The notes beneath the pieces were generated by a model that had not been told where the DNA came from, searched no databases, and saw only the letters and a list, made by a program, of their open reading frames with translations. From Bathymodiolus brooksi (lineage: Eukaryota; Mollusca; Bivalvia; Mytilida; Modiolidae): DNA of 64,000 nucleotides. Shown in pieces: positions 15,796-30,749 of the stretch. The stretch is from contig OY804579.1 in the NCBI GenBank assembly GCA_963680875.1, positions 29,993,804-30,057,803 of the forward strand. Reading direction: 5' to 3'. The position numbers and the translations under genes were made by a program. Numbering within the stretch: the first letter of the stretch is position 1; every line of letters starts with the position of its first letter.

Positions 15796-17835
15796 TTTGT
15801 TTCTGATCAATAACTAACATGAGATAATGTGATAACGTAGAGAACTAACTTGGTTCGTTTCTGATCAATAACAAACATGAGATGTGATAACGTAGAGAAT
15901 TAACTTGGTTTGTTTCTGATCAATAACTAACATGAGATAATGTGATAACGTAGAGAACTAACTTGGTTTGTTTCTGATCAATAACTAACATGAGATAATG
16001 TGATAACGTAGAGAATTAACTTGGTTTGTTTCTGCAAACATGAGATAATGTGATAACATAGAGAATTAACTTGGTTTGTTTCTGATCAATGACTAACATG
16101 AGATAATGTGATAACGTAGAGAATTAACTTGGTTTGTTTCTGATCAATAACTAACATGAGATAATGTGATAACGTAGAGAACTAACTTGGTTTGTTTCTG
16201 ATCAATAACTAACATGAGATAATGTGATAACGTAGAGAATTAACTTGGTTTGTTTCTGATCAATAACTAACATGAGATAATGTGATAACATAGAGAACTA
16301 ACTTGGTTTGTTTCTGATCAATGACTAACATGAGATAATGTGATAACGTAGAGAATTAACTTGGTTTGTTTCTGATCAATAACTAACATGAGATAATGTG
16401 ATAACGTAGAGAATTAACTTGGTTTGTTTCTGATCAATGACTAACATGAGATTATGTGATAACGTAGAGAACTAACTTGGTTTGTTTCTGATCAATGACT
16501 AACATGAGATAAGTGATAACGTAGAGAACTAACTTGGTTTGTTTCTGATCAATGACTAACATGAGATAACGTGATAACATAGAGAACTAACTTGGTTTGT
16601 TTCTGATCAATAACTAACATGAGATAATGTGATAACGTAGAGAACTAACATGGTTTGTTTCTGATCAATAACTAACATGAGATAACATGATAACATAGAG
16701 AACTAGCTTGGTTTGTTTCTGATCAATAACTAACATGAGATAACGTGATAACATAGAGAACTAACTTGGTTTGTTTCTGATCAATAACTAACATGAGATA
16801 ATGTGATAACGTAGAGAACTAACTTGGTTTTTTTCTGATCAATGACTAACATGAGATAATGTGATAACGTAGAGAATTAACTTGGTTTGTTTCTGATCAA
16901 TAACTAACATGAGATAATGTGATAACATAGAGAACTAACTTGGTTTGTTTCTGATCAATAACTAACATGAGATAATGTGATAACGTAGAGAACTAACTTG
17001 GTTTGTTTCTGATCAATAACAAACATGAGATGTGATAACGTAGAGAATTAACTTGGTTTGTTTCTGATCAATAACTAACATGAGATAACGTGATAACGTA
17101 GAGAACTAACTTGGTTTGTTTCTGATCAATAACTAACATGAGATAATGTGATAACGTAGGGAATTAACTTGGTTTGTTTCTGATCAATAACTAACATGAG
17201 ATAATGTGATAACGTAGAGAACTAACTTGGTTTGTTTCTGATCAATAACTAACATGAGATAATGTGATAACGTAGAGAACTAACTTGGCTTGTTTCTGAT
17301 CAATAACTAACATGAGATAATGTGATAACATAGAGAACTAACTTGGCTTGTTTCTGATCAATAACTAACATGAGATAATGTGATAACATAGAGAACTAAC
17401 TTGGCTTGTTTCTGATCAATAACTAAGATAAGATAATGTGATAACATAGAGAATTAACTTGGTTTGTTTCTGATCAATAACTAACATGAGATAATGTGAT
17501 AACATAGAGAACTAACTTGGCTTGTTTCTGATCAATAACTAACATGAGATAATGTGATAACGTAGAGAATTAACTTGGTTTGTTTCTGATCAATAACTAA
17601 CATGAGATAATGTGATAACATAGAGAACTAACTTGGTTTGTTTCTGATCAATGACTAACATGAGATAATGTGATAACATAGAGAACTAACTTGGTTTGTT
17701 TCTGATCAATAACTAACATGAGATAATGTGATAACATAGAGAACTAACTTGGTTTGTTTCTGATCAATAACTAACATGAGATAATGTGATAACATAGAGA
17801 ACTAACTTGGTTTGTTTCTGATCAATGACTAACAT
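15796..17835. repeat. satA super-repeat block, copy 2
   Basis: This is the downstream partner of the block at 12,800-14,840, at a near-constant 2,995-2,996 bp offset. A related third copy follows. Its tctgcaaac unit is at 18279 and its actaacatgg unit at 18836, offset 2,247 then 2,190 bp from copy 2, so one monomer was lost between the two markers. The serial pattern is what repeated unequal exchange or replication slippage of multi-monomer blocks would leave. Confidence 0.72.
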
Positions 17836-19176
17836 GAGATAATGTGATAACATAGAGAACTAACTTGGTTTGTTTCTGATCAATAACTAACATGAGATAA
17901 TGTGATAACATAGAGAACTAACTTGGTTTGTTTCTGATCAATAACTAACATGAGATAATGTGATAACATAGAGAACTAACTTGGTTTGTTTCTGATCAAT
18001 GACTAACATGAGATAATGTGATAACATAGAGAACTAACTTGGTTTGTTTCTGATCAATAACTAACATGAGATAATGTGATAACGTAGAGAACTAACTTGG
18101 TTTGTTTCTGATCAATAACAAACATGAGATGTGATAACGTAGAGAATTAACTTGGTTTGTTTCTGATCAATAACTAACATGAGATAATGTGATAACGTAG
18201 AGAACTAACTTGGTTTGTTTCTGATCAATAACTAACATGAGATAATGTGATAACGTAGAGAATTAACTTGGTTTGTTTCTGCAAACATGAGATAATGTGA
18301 TAACATAGAGAATTAACTTGGTTTGTTTCTGATCAATGACTAACATGAGATAATGTGATAACGTAGAGAATTAACTTGGTTTGTTTCTGATCAATAACTA
18401 ACATGAGATAATGTGATAACGTAGAGAACTAACTTGGTTTGTTTCTGATCAATAACTAACATGAGATAATGTGATAACGTAGAGAATTAACTTGGTTTGT
18501 TTCTGATCAATAACTAACATGAGATAATGTGATAACATAGAGAACTAACTTGGTTTGTTTCTGATCAATGACTAACATGAGATAATGTGATAACGTAGAG
18601 AATTAACTTGGTTTGTTTCTGATCAATAACTAACATGAGATAATGTGATAACGTAGAGAATTAACTTGGTTTGTTTCTGATCAATGACTAACATGAGATA
18701 ATGTGATAACGTAGAGAACTAACTTGGTTTGTTTCTGATCAATGACTAACATGAGATAACGTGATAACATAGAGAACTAACTTGGTTTGTTTCTGATCAA
18801 TAACTAACATGAGATAATGTGATAACGTAGAGAACTAACATGGTTTGTTTCTGATCAATAACTAACATGAGATAACATGATAACATAGAGAACTAGCTTG
18901 GTTTGTTTCTGATCAATAACTAACATGAGATAACGTGATAACATAGAGAACTAACTTGGTTTGTTTCTGATCAATAACTAACATGAGATAATGTGATAAC
19001 GTAGAGAACTAACTTGGTTTTTTTCTGATCAATGACTAACATGAGATAATGTGATAACGTAGAGAATTAACTTGGTTTGTTTCTGATCAATAACTAACAT
19101 GAGATAATGTGATAACATAGAGAACTAACTTGGTTTGTTTCTGATCAATAACTAACATGAGATAATGTGATAACGT

Positions 19177-22100
19177 AGAGAACTAACTTGGTTTGTTTCT
19201 GATCAATAACAAACATGAGATGTGATAACGTAGAGAATTAACTTGGTTTGTTTCTGATCAATAACTAACATGAGATAACGTGATAACGTAGAGAACTAAC
19301 TTGGTTTGTTTCTGATCAATAACTAACATGAGATAATGTGATAACGTAGGGAATTAACTTGGTTTGTTTCTGATCAATAACTAACATGAGATAATGTGAT
19401 AACGTAGAGAACTAACTTGGTTTGTTTCTGATCAATAACTAACATGAGATAATGTGATAACGTAGAGAACTAACTTGTCTTGTTTCTGATCAATAACTAA
19501 CATGAGATAATGTGATAACATAGAGAACTAACTTGGCTTGTTTCTGATCAATAACTAACATGAGATAATGTGATAACATAGAGAACTAACTTGGCTTGTT
19601 TCTGATCAATAACTAAGATAAGATAATGTGATAACATAGAGAACTAACTTGGTTTGTTTCTGATCAATAACTAACATGAGATAATGTGATAACATAGAGA
19701 ACTAACTTGGCTTGTTTCTGATCAATAACTAACATGAGATAATGTGATAACGTAGAGAATTAACTTGGTTTGTTTCTGATCAATAACTAACATGAGATAA
19801 TGTGATAACATAGAGAACTAACTTGGTTTGTTTCTGATCAATGACTAACATGAGATAATGTGATAACATAGAGAACTATCTTGGTTTGTTTCTGATCAAT
19901 AACTAACATGAGATAATGTGATAACATAGAGAACTAACTTGGCTTGTTTCTGATCAATAACTAACATGAGATAATGTGATAAGGTAGAGAATTAACTTGG
20001 TTTGTTTCTGATCAATAACTAACATGAGATAATGTGATAACATAGAGAACTAACTTGGTTTGTTTCTGATCAATGACTAACATGAGATAACGTGATAACA
20101 TAGAGAACTAACTTGGTTTGTTTCTGATCAATAACAAACATGTGATGTGATAACATAGAGAACTAACTTGGTTTGTTTCTCATCAATAACTAACATCAGA
20201 TAATGTGATAACATAGAGAACTAACTTGGTTTGTTTCTGATCAATAACTAACATGAGATGTGATAACGTAGAGAACTAACTTGGTTTGTTTCTGATCAAT
20301 AACTAACATGAGATAATGTGATAACGTAGAGAACTAACTTGGTTTGTTTCTGATCAATGACTAACATGAGATAATGTGATAACGTAGAGAATTAACTTGG
20401 TTTGTTTCTGATCAATAACTAACATGAGATAATGTGATAACGTAGAGAACTATCTTGGTTTGTTTCTGATCAATAACTAACATGAGATAATGTGATAACA
20501 TAGAGAACTAACTTGGCTTGTTTCTGATCAATAACTAACATGAGATAATGTGATAACGTAGAGAACTAACTTGGCTTGTTTCTGATCAATAACTAACATG
20601 AGATAATGTGATAACATAGAGAACTAACTTGGCTTGTTTCTGATCAATAACTAACATGAGATAATGTGATAACATAGAGAACTAACTTGGCTTGTTTCTG
20701 ATCAATAACTAAGATAAGATAATGTGATAACATAGAGAACTAACTTGGTTTGTTTCTGATCAATAACTAACATGAGATAATGTGATAACATAGAGAACTA
20801 ACTTGGCTTGTTTCTGATCAATAACTAACATGAGATAATGTGATAACGTAGAGAATTAACTTGGTTTGTTTCTGATCAATAACTAACATGAGATAATGTG
20901 ATAACATAGAGAACTAACTTGGTTTGTTTCTGATCAATGACTAACATGAGATAATGTGATAACATAGAGAACTAACTTGGTTTGTTTCTGATCAATAACT
21001 AACATGAGATAATGTGATAACATAGAGAACTAACTTGGTTTGTTTCTGATCAATAACTAACATGAGATAATGTGATAACATAGAGAACTAACTTGGTTTG
21101 TTTCTGATCAATGACTAACATGAGATAATGTGATAACATAGAGAACTAACTTGGTTTGTTTCTGATCAATAACTAACATGAGATAATGTGATAACATAGA
21201 GAACTAACTTGGTTTGTTTCTGATCAATAACAAACATGAGATGTGATAACGTAGAGAATTAACTTGGTTTGTTTCTGATCAATAACTAACATGAGATAAT
21301 GTGATAACGTAGAGAATTAACTTGGTTTGTTTCTGCAAACATGAGATAATGTGATAACATAGAGAATTAACTTGGTTTGTTTCTGATCAATGACTAACAT
21401 GAGATAATGTAGAGAATTAACTTGGTTTGTTTCTGATCAATAACTAACATGAGATAATGTGATAACGTAGAGAACTAACTTGGTTTGTTTCTGATCAATA
21501 ACTAACATGAGATAATGTGATAACGTAGAGAATTAACTTGGTTTGTTTCTGATCAATAACTAACATGAGATAATGTGATAACATAGAGAACTAACTTGGT
21601 TTGTTTCTGATCAATGACTAACATGAGATAATGTGATAACGTAGAGAATTAACTTGGTTTGTTTCTGATCAATGACTAACATGAGATTATGTGATAACGT
21701 AGAGAACTAACTTGGTTTGTTTCTGATCAATGACTAACATGAGATAACGTGATAACGTAGAGAAATAACTTGGTTTGTTTCTGATCAATGACTAACATGA
21801 GATAACGTGATAACATAGAGAACTAACTTGGTTTGTTTCTGATCAATAACTAACATGAGATAATGTGATAACGTAGAGAACTAACTTGGTTTGTTTCTGA
21901 TCAATAACTAACATGAGATAACATGATAACATAGAGAACTAGCTTGGTTTGTTTCTGATCAATAACTAACATGAGATAACGTGATAACATAGAGAACTAA
22001 CTTGGTTTGTTTCTGATCAATGACCAACATGAGATTATGTGATAACGTAGAGAACTAACTTGGTTTGTTTCTGATCAATGACCAACATGAGATAATGTGA

Positions 22101-22735
22101 TAACGTAGAGAATTAACTTGGTTTGTTTCTGATCAATAACTAACATGAGATAATGTGATAACATAGAGAACTAACTTGGTTTGTTTCTGATCAATAACTA
22201 ACATGAGATAATGTGATAACGTAGAGAACTAACTTGGTTTGTTTCTGATTAATAACTAACATGAGATAATGTGATAACGTAGAGAACTAACTTGGCTTGT
22301 TTCTGATCAATAACTAAGATAAGATAATGTGATAACATAGAGAACTAACTTGGTTTGTTTCTGATCAATAACTAACATGAGATAATGTGATAACATAGAG
22401 AACTAACTTGGCTTGTTTCTGATCAATAACTAACATGAGATAATGTGATAAGGTAGAGAATTAACTTGGTTTGTTTCTGATCAATAACTAACATGAGATA
22501 ATGTGATAACATAGAGAACTAACTTGGTTTGTTTCTGATCAATGACTAACATGAGATAACGTGATAACATAGAGAACTAACTTGGTTTGTTTCTGATCAA
22601 TAACAAACATGAGATGTGATAACATAGAGAACTAACTTGGTTGGTTTCTGATCAATAACAAACATGAGATGTGATAACATAGAGAACTAACTTGGTTTGT
22701 TTCTCATCAATAACTAACATCAGATAATGTGATAA
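19177..22735. repeat. satA 3.6-kb tandem duplication, copy 1
   Basis: This stretch of about 61 monomers reappears immediately downstream at 22,739-26,355. Rare variants pair up: acttgtctt (19471/23033), tctgcaaac (21333/24953), tttctgattaataac (22241/25861) and ttggttggtttctg (22641/26261). The offset is 3,562 bp before about 21,240 and 3,620 bp after it, exactly one 58-bp monomer more. Confidence 0.85.
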
Positions 22736-22738
22736 CGT

Positions 22739-25700
22739 AGAGAACTAACTTGGTTTGTTTCTGATCAATAACAAACATGAGATGTGATAACGTAGAGAAT
22801 TAACTTGGTTTGTTTCTGATCAATAACTAACATGAGATAACGTGATAACGTAGAGAACTAACTTGGTTTGTTTCTGATCAATAACTAACATGAGATAATG
22901 TGATAACGTAGGGAATTAACTTGGTTTGTTTCTGATCAATAACTAACATGAGATAATGTGATAACGTAGAGAACTAACTTGGTTTGTTTCTGATCAATAA
23001 CTAACATGAGATAATGTGATAACGTAGAGAACTAACTTGTCTTGTTTCTGATCAATAACTAACATGAGATAATGTGATAACATAGAGAACTAACTTGGCT
23101 TGTTTCTGATCAATAACTAACATGAGATAATGTGATAACATAGAGAACTAACTTGGCTTGTTTCTGATCAATAACTAAGATAAGATAATGTGATAACATA
23201 GAGAACTAACTTGGTTTGTTTCTGATCAATAACTAACATGAGATAATGTGATAACATAGAGAACTAACTTGGCTTGTTTCTGATCAATAACTAACATGAG
23301 ATAATGTGATAACGTAGAGAATTAACTTGGTTTGTTTCTGATCAATAACTAACATGAGATAATGTGATAACATAGAGAACTAACTTGGTTTGTTTCTGAT
23401 CAATGACTAACATGAGATAATGTGATAACATAGAGAACTATCTTGGTTTGTTTCTGATCAATAACTAACATGAGATAATGTGATAACATAGAGAACTAAC
23501 TTGGCTTGTTTCTGATCAATAACTAACATGAGATAATGTGATAAGGTAGAGAATTAACTTGGTTTGTTTCTGATCAATAACTAACATGAGATAATGTGAT
23601 AACATAGAGAACTAACTTGGTTTGTTTCTGATCAATGACTAACATGAGATAACGTGATAACATAGAGAACTAACTTGGTTTGTTTCTGATCAATAACAAA
23701 CATGTGATGTGATAACATAGAGAACTAACTTGGTTTGTTTCTCATCAATAACTAACATCAGATAATGTGATAACATAGAGAACTAACTTGGTTTGTTTCT
23801 GATCAATAACTAACATGAGATGTGATAACGTAGAGAACTAACTTGGTTTGTTTCTGATCAATAACTAACATGAGATAATGTGATAACGTAGAGAACTAAC
23901 TTGATTTGTTTCTGATCAATGACTAACATGAGATAATGTGATAACGTAGAGAATTAACTTGGTTTGTTTCTGATCAATAACTAACATGAGATAATGTGAT
24001 AACGTAGAGAACTATCTTGGTTTGTTTCTGATCAATAACTAACATGAGATAATGTGATAACATAGAGAACTAACTTGGCTTGTTTCTGATCAATAACTAA
24101 CATGAGATAATGTGATAACGTAGAGAACTAACTTGGCTTGTTTCTGATCAATAACTAACATGAGATAATGTGATAACATAGAGAACTAACTTGGCTTGTT
24201 TCTGATCAATAACTAACATGAGATAATGTGATAACATAGAGAACTAACTTGGCTTGTTTCTGATCAATAACTAAGATAAGATAATGTGATAACATAGAGA
24301 ACTAACTTGGTTTGTTTCTGATCAATAACTAACATGAGATAATGTGATAACATAGAGAACTAACTTGGCTTGTTTCTGATCAATAACTAACATGAGATAA
24401 TGTGATAACGTAGAGAATTAACTTGGTTTGTTTCTGATCAATAACTAACATGAGATAATGTGATAACATAGAGAACTAACTTGGTTTGTTTCTGATCAAT
24501 GACTAACATGAGATAATGTGATAACATAGAGAACTAACTTGGTTTGTTTCTGATCAATAACTAACATGAGATAATGTGATAACATAGAGAACTAACTTGG
24601 TTTGTTTCTGATCAATAACTAACATGAGATAATGTGATAACATAGAGAACTAACTTGGTTTGTTTCTGATCAATGACTAACATGAGATAATGTGATAACA
24701 TAGAGAACTAACTTGGTTTGTTTCTGATCAATAACTAACATGAGATAATGTGATAACATAGAGAACTAACTTGGTTTGTTTCTGATCAATAACAAACATG
24801 AGATGTGATAACGTAGAGAATTAACTTGGTTTGTTTCTGATCAATAACTAACATGAGATAACGTGATAACGTAGAGAACTAACTTGGTTTGTTTCTGATC
24901 AATAACTAACATGAGATAATGTGATAACGTAGAGAATTAACTTGGTTTGTTTCTGCAAACATGAGATAATGTGATAACATAGAGAATTAACTTGGTTTGT
25001 TTCTGATCAATGACTAACATGAGATAATGTAGAGAATTAACTTGGTTTGTTTCTGATCAATAACTAACATGAGATAATGTGATAACGTAGAGAACTAACT
25101 TGGTTTGTTTCTGATCAATAACTAACATGAGATAATGTGATAACGTAGAGAATTAACTTGGTTTGTTTCTGATCAATAACTAACATGAGATAATGTGATA
25201 ACATAGAGAACTAACTTGGTTTGTTTCTGATCAATGACTAACATGAGATAATGTGATAACGTAGAGAATTAACTTGGTTTGTTTCTGATCAATGACTAAC
25301 ATGAGATTATGTGATAACGTAGAGAACTAACTTGGTTTGTTTCTGATCAATGACTAACATGAGATAACCTGATAACGTAGAGAAATAACTTGGTTTGTTT
25401 CTGATCAATGACTAACATGAGATAACGTGATAACATAGAGAACTAACTTGGTTTGTTTCTGATCAATAACTAACATGAGATAATGTGATAACGTAGAGAA
25501 CTAACTTGGTTTGTTTCTGATCAATAACTAACATGAGATAACATGATAACATAGAGAACTAGCTTGGTTTGTTTCTGATCAATAACTAACATGAGATAAC
25601 GTGATAACATAGAGAACTAACTTGGTTTGTTTCTGATCAATGACCAACATGAGATTATGTGATAACGTAGAGAACTAACTTGGTTTGTTTCTGATCAATG

Positions 25701-26355
25701 ACCAACATGAGATAATGTGATAACGTAGAGAATTAACTTGGTTTGTTTCTGATCAATAACTAACATGAGATAATGTGATAACATAGAGAACTAACTTGGT
25801 TTGTTTCTGATCAATAACTAACATGAGATAATGTGATAACGTAGAGAACTAACTTGGTTTGTTTCTGATTAATAACTAACATGAGATAATGTGATAACGT
25901 AGAGAACTAACTTGGCTTGTTTCTGATCAATAACTAAGATAAGATAATGTGATAACATAGAGAACTAACTTGGTTTGTTTCTGATCAATAACTAACATGA
26001 GATAATGTGATAACATAGAGAACTAACTTGGCTTGTTTCTGATCAATAACTAACATGAGATAATGTGATAAGGTAGAGAATTAACTTGGTTTGTTTCTGA
26101 TCAATAACTAACATGAGATAATGTGATAACATAGAGAACTAACTTGGTTTGTTTCTGATCAATGACTAACATGAGATAACGTGATAACATAGAGAACTAA
26201 CTTGGTTTGTTTCTGATCAATAACAAACATGAGATGTGATAACATAGAGAACTAACTTGGTTGGTTTCTGATCAATAACAAACATGAGATGTGATAACAT
26301 AGAGAACTAACTTGGTTTGTTTCTCATCAATAACTAACATCAGATAATGTGATAA
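22739..26355. repeat. satA 3.6-kb tandem duplication, copy 2
   Basis: This is the direct tandem copy of 19,177-22,735. It holds one extra monomer at about 24,840-24,900 (a gataacgtgataacg unit) that copy 1 lacks. It also has a few single-base differences, for example gataacct at about 25,369 where copy 1 reads gataacgt. The high identity suggests a recent event, although assembly error is a possible alternative. Confidence 0.85.
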
Positions 26356-29300
26356 CATAGAGAACTAACTTGGTTTGTTTCTGATCAATAACTAACATGA
26401 GATGTGATAACGTAGAGAACTAACTTGGTTTGTTTCTGATCAATAACTAACATGAGATAATGTGATAACGTAGAGAACTAACTTGGTTTGTTTCTGATCA
26501 ATGACTAACATGAGATAATGTGATAACGTAGAGAATTAACTTGGTTTGTTTCTGATCAATAACTAACATGAGATAATGTGATAACGTAGAGAACTATCTT
26601 GGTTTGTTTCTGATCAATAACTAACATGAGATAATGTGATAACATAGAGAACTAACTTGGCTTGTTTCTGATCAATAACTAACATGAGATAATGTGATAA
26701 CGTAGAGAACTAACTTGGCTTGTTTCTGATCAATAACTAACATGAGATAATGTGATAACATAGAGAACTAACTTGGCTTGTTTCTGATCAATAACTAACA
26801 TGAGATAATGTGATAACATAGAGAACTAACTTGGCTTGTTTCTGATCAATAACTAAGATAAGATAATGTGATAACATAGAGAACTAACTTGGTTTGTTTC
26901 TGATCAATAACTAACATGAGATAATGTGATAACATAGAGAACTAACTTGGCTTGTTTCTGATCAATAACTAACATGAGATAATGTGATAACGTAGAGAAT
27001 TAACTTGGTTTGTTTCTGATCAATAACTAACATGAGATAATGTGATAACATAGAGAACTAACTTGGTTTGTTTCTGATCAATGACTAACATGAGATAATG
27101 TGATAACATAGAGAACTAACTTGGTTTGTTTCTGATCAATAACTAACATGAGATAATGTGATAACATAGAGAACTAACTTGGTTTGTTTCTGATCAATAA
27201 CTAACATGAGATAATGTGATAACATAGAGAACTAACTTGGTTTGTTTCTGATCAATGACTAACATGAGATAATGTGATAACATAGAGAACTAACTTGGTT
27301 TGTTTCTGATCAATAACTAACATGAGATAATGTGATAACGTAGAGAACTAACTTGGTTTGTTTCTGATCAATAACAAACATGAGATGTGATAACGTAGAG
27401 AATTAACTTGGTTTGTTTCTGATCAATAACTAACATGAGATAACGTGATAACGTAGAGAACTAACTTGGTTTGTTTCTGATCAATAACTAACATGAGATA
27501 ATGTGATAACGTAGAGAATTAACTTGGTTTGTTTCTGCAAACATGAGATAATGTGATAACATAGAGAATTAACTTGGTTTGTTTCTGATCAATGACTAAC
27601 ATGAGATAATGTAGAGAATTAACTTGGTTTGTTTCTGATCAATAACTAACATGAGATAATGTGATAACGTAGAGAACTAACTTGGTTTGTTTCTGATCAA
27701 TAACTAACATGAGATAATGTGATAACGTAGAGAATTAACTTGGTTTGTTTCTGATCAATAACTAACATGAGATAATGTGATAACATAGAGAACTAACTTG
27801 GTTTGTTTCTGATCAATGACTAACATGAGATAATGTGATAACGTAGAGAATTAACTTGGTTTGTTTCTGATCAATAACTAACATGAGATAATGTGATAAC
27901 GTAGAGAATTAACTTGGTTTGTTTCTGATCAATGACTAACATGAGATTATGTGATAACGTAGAGAACTAACTTGGTTTGTTTCTGATCAATGACTAACAT
28001 GAGATAACGTGATAACGTAGAGAACTAACTTGGTTTGTTTCTGATCGATGACTAACATGAGATAACGTGATAACATAGAGAACTAACTTGGTTTGTTTCT
28101 GATCAATAACTAACATGAGATAATGTGATAACGTAGAGAACTAACTTGGTTTGTTTCTGATCAATAACTAACATGAGATAACATGATAACATAGAGAACT
28201 AGCTTGGTTTGTTTCTGATCAATAACTAACATGAGATAACGTGATAACATAGAGAACTAACTTGGTTTGTTTCTGATCAATAACTAACATGAGATAATGT
28301 GATAACGTAGAGAACTAACTTGGTTTGTTTCTGATCAATGACTAACATGAGATAATGTGATAACGTAGAGAATTAACTTGGTTTGTTTCTGATCAATAAC
28401 TAACATGAGATAATGTGATAACATAGAGAACTAACTTGGTTTGTTTCTGATCAATAACTAACATGAGATAATGTGATAACGTAGAGAACTAACTTGGTTT
28501 GTTTCTGATCAATAACTAACATGAGATAATGTGATAACGTAGAGAATTAACTTGGTTTGTTTCTGATCAATAACTAACATGAGATAATGTGATAACATAG
28601 AGAACTAACTTGGTTTGTTTCTGATCAATGACTAACATGAGATAATGTGATAACGTAGAGAATTAACTTGGTTTGTTTCTGATCAATAACTAACATGAGA
28701 TAATGTGATAACGTAGAGAATTAACTTGGTTTGTTTCTGATCAATGACTAACATGAGATTATGTGATAACGTAGAGAACTAACTTGGTTTGTTTCTGATC
28801 AATGACTAACATGAGATAATGTGATAACGTAGAGAACTAACTTGGTTTGTTTCTGATCAATGACTAACATGAGATAACGTGATAACATAGAGAACTAACT
28901 TGGTTTGTTTCTGATCAATAACTAACATGAGATAATGTGATAACGTAGAGAACTAACTTGGTTTGTTTCTGATCAATAACTAACATGAGATAACATGATA
29001 ACATAGAGAACTAGCTTGGTTTGTTTCTGATCAATAACTAACATGAGATAACGTGATAACATAGAGAACTAACTTGGTTTGTTTCTGATCAATAACTAAC
29101 ATGAGATAATGTGATAACGTAGAGAACTAACTTGGTTTGTTTCTGATTAATGACTAACATGAGATTATGTGATAACGTAGAGAATTAACTTGGTTTGTTT
29201 CTGATCAATAACTAACATGAGATAACGTGATAACGTAGAGAACTAACTTGGTTTGTTTCTGATCAATAACTAACATGAGATAATGTGATAACGTAGAGAA

Positions 29301-30749
29301 CTAACTTGGTTTGTTTCTGATCAATAACAAACATGAGATGTGATAACGTAGAGAATTAACTTGGTTTGTTTCTGATCAATAACTAACATGAGATAACGTG
29401 ATAACGTAGAGAATTAACTTGGTTTGTTTCTGATCAATAACTAACATGAGATAATGTGATAACGTAGAGAATTAACTTGGTTTGTTTCTGATCAATAACA
29501 AACATGAGATTATGTGATAACGTAGAGAACTAACTTGGTTTGTTTCTGATCAATGACTAACATGAGATAACGTGATAACATAGAGAACTAACTTGGTTTG
29601 TTTCTGATCAATAACTAACATGAGATAATGTGATAACGTAGAGAACTAACTTGGTTTGTTTCTGATCAATGACTAACATGAGATAACGTGATAACATAGA
29701 GAACTAACTTGGTTTGTTTCTGATCAATAACTAACATGAGATAATGTGATAACGTAGAGAACTAACTTGGTTTGTTTCTGATCAATAACTAACATGAGAT
29801 AACGTGATAACATAGAGAACTAACTTGGTTTGTTTCTGATCAATAACTAACATGAGATAATGTGATAACGTAGAGAACTAACTTGGTTTGTTTCTGATCA
29901 ATGACTAACATGAGATAATGTGATAACATAGAGAATTAACTTGGTTTGTTTCTGATCAATAACTAACATGAGATAATGTGATAACGTAGAGAACTAACTT
30001 GGTTTGTTTCTGATCAATAACTAACATGAGATAATGTGATAACGTAGAGAATTAACTTGGTTTGTTTCTGATCAATAACTAACATGAGATAATGTGATAA
30101 CATAGAGAACTAACTTGGTTTGTTTCTGATCAATGACTAACATGAGATAATGTGATAACGTAGAGAATTAACTTGGTTTGTTTCTGATCAATAACTAACA
30201 TGAGATAATGTGATAATGTAGAGAATTAACTTGGTTTGTTTCTGATCAATAACTAACATGAGATAATGTGATAACGTAGAGAACTAACTTGGTTTGTTTC
30301 TGATCAATGACTAACATGAGATAACGTGATAACATAGAGAACTAACTTGGTTTGTTTCTGATCAATAACTAACATGAGATAACATGATAACATAGAGAAC
30401 TAGTTTGGTTTGTTTCTGATCAATAACTAACATGAGATAACGTGATAACATAGAGAACTAACTTGGTTTGTTTCTGATCAATAACTAACATGAGATAATG
30501 TGATAACGTAGAGAACTAACTTGGTTTGTTTCTGATCAATGACTAACATGAGATAATGTGATAACGTAGAGAATTAACTTGGTTTGTTTCTGATCAATAA
30601 CTAACATGAGATAATGTGATAACATAGAGAACTAACTTGGTTTGTTTCTGATCAATAACTAACATGAGATAATGTGATAACGTAGAGAACTAACTTGGTT
30701 TGTTTCTGATCAATAACAAACATGAGATGTGATAACGTAGAGAATTAAC

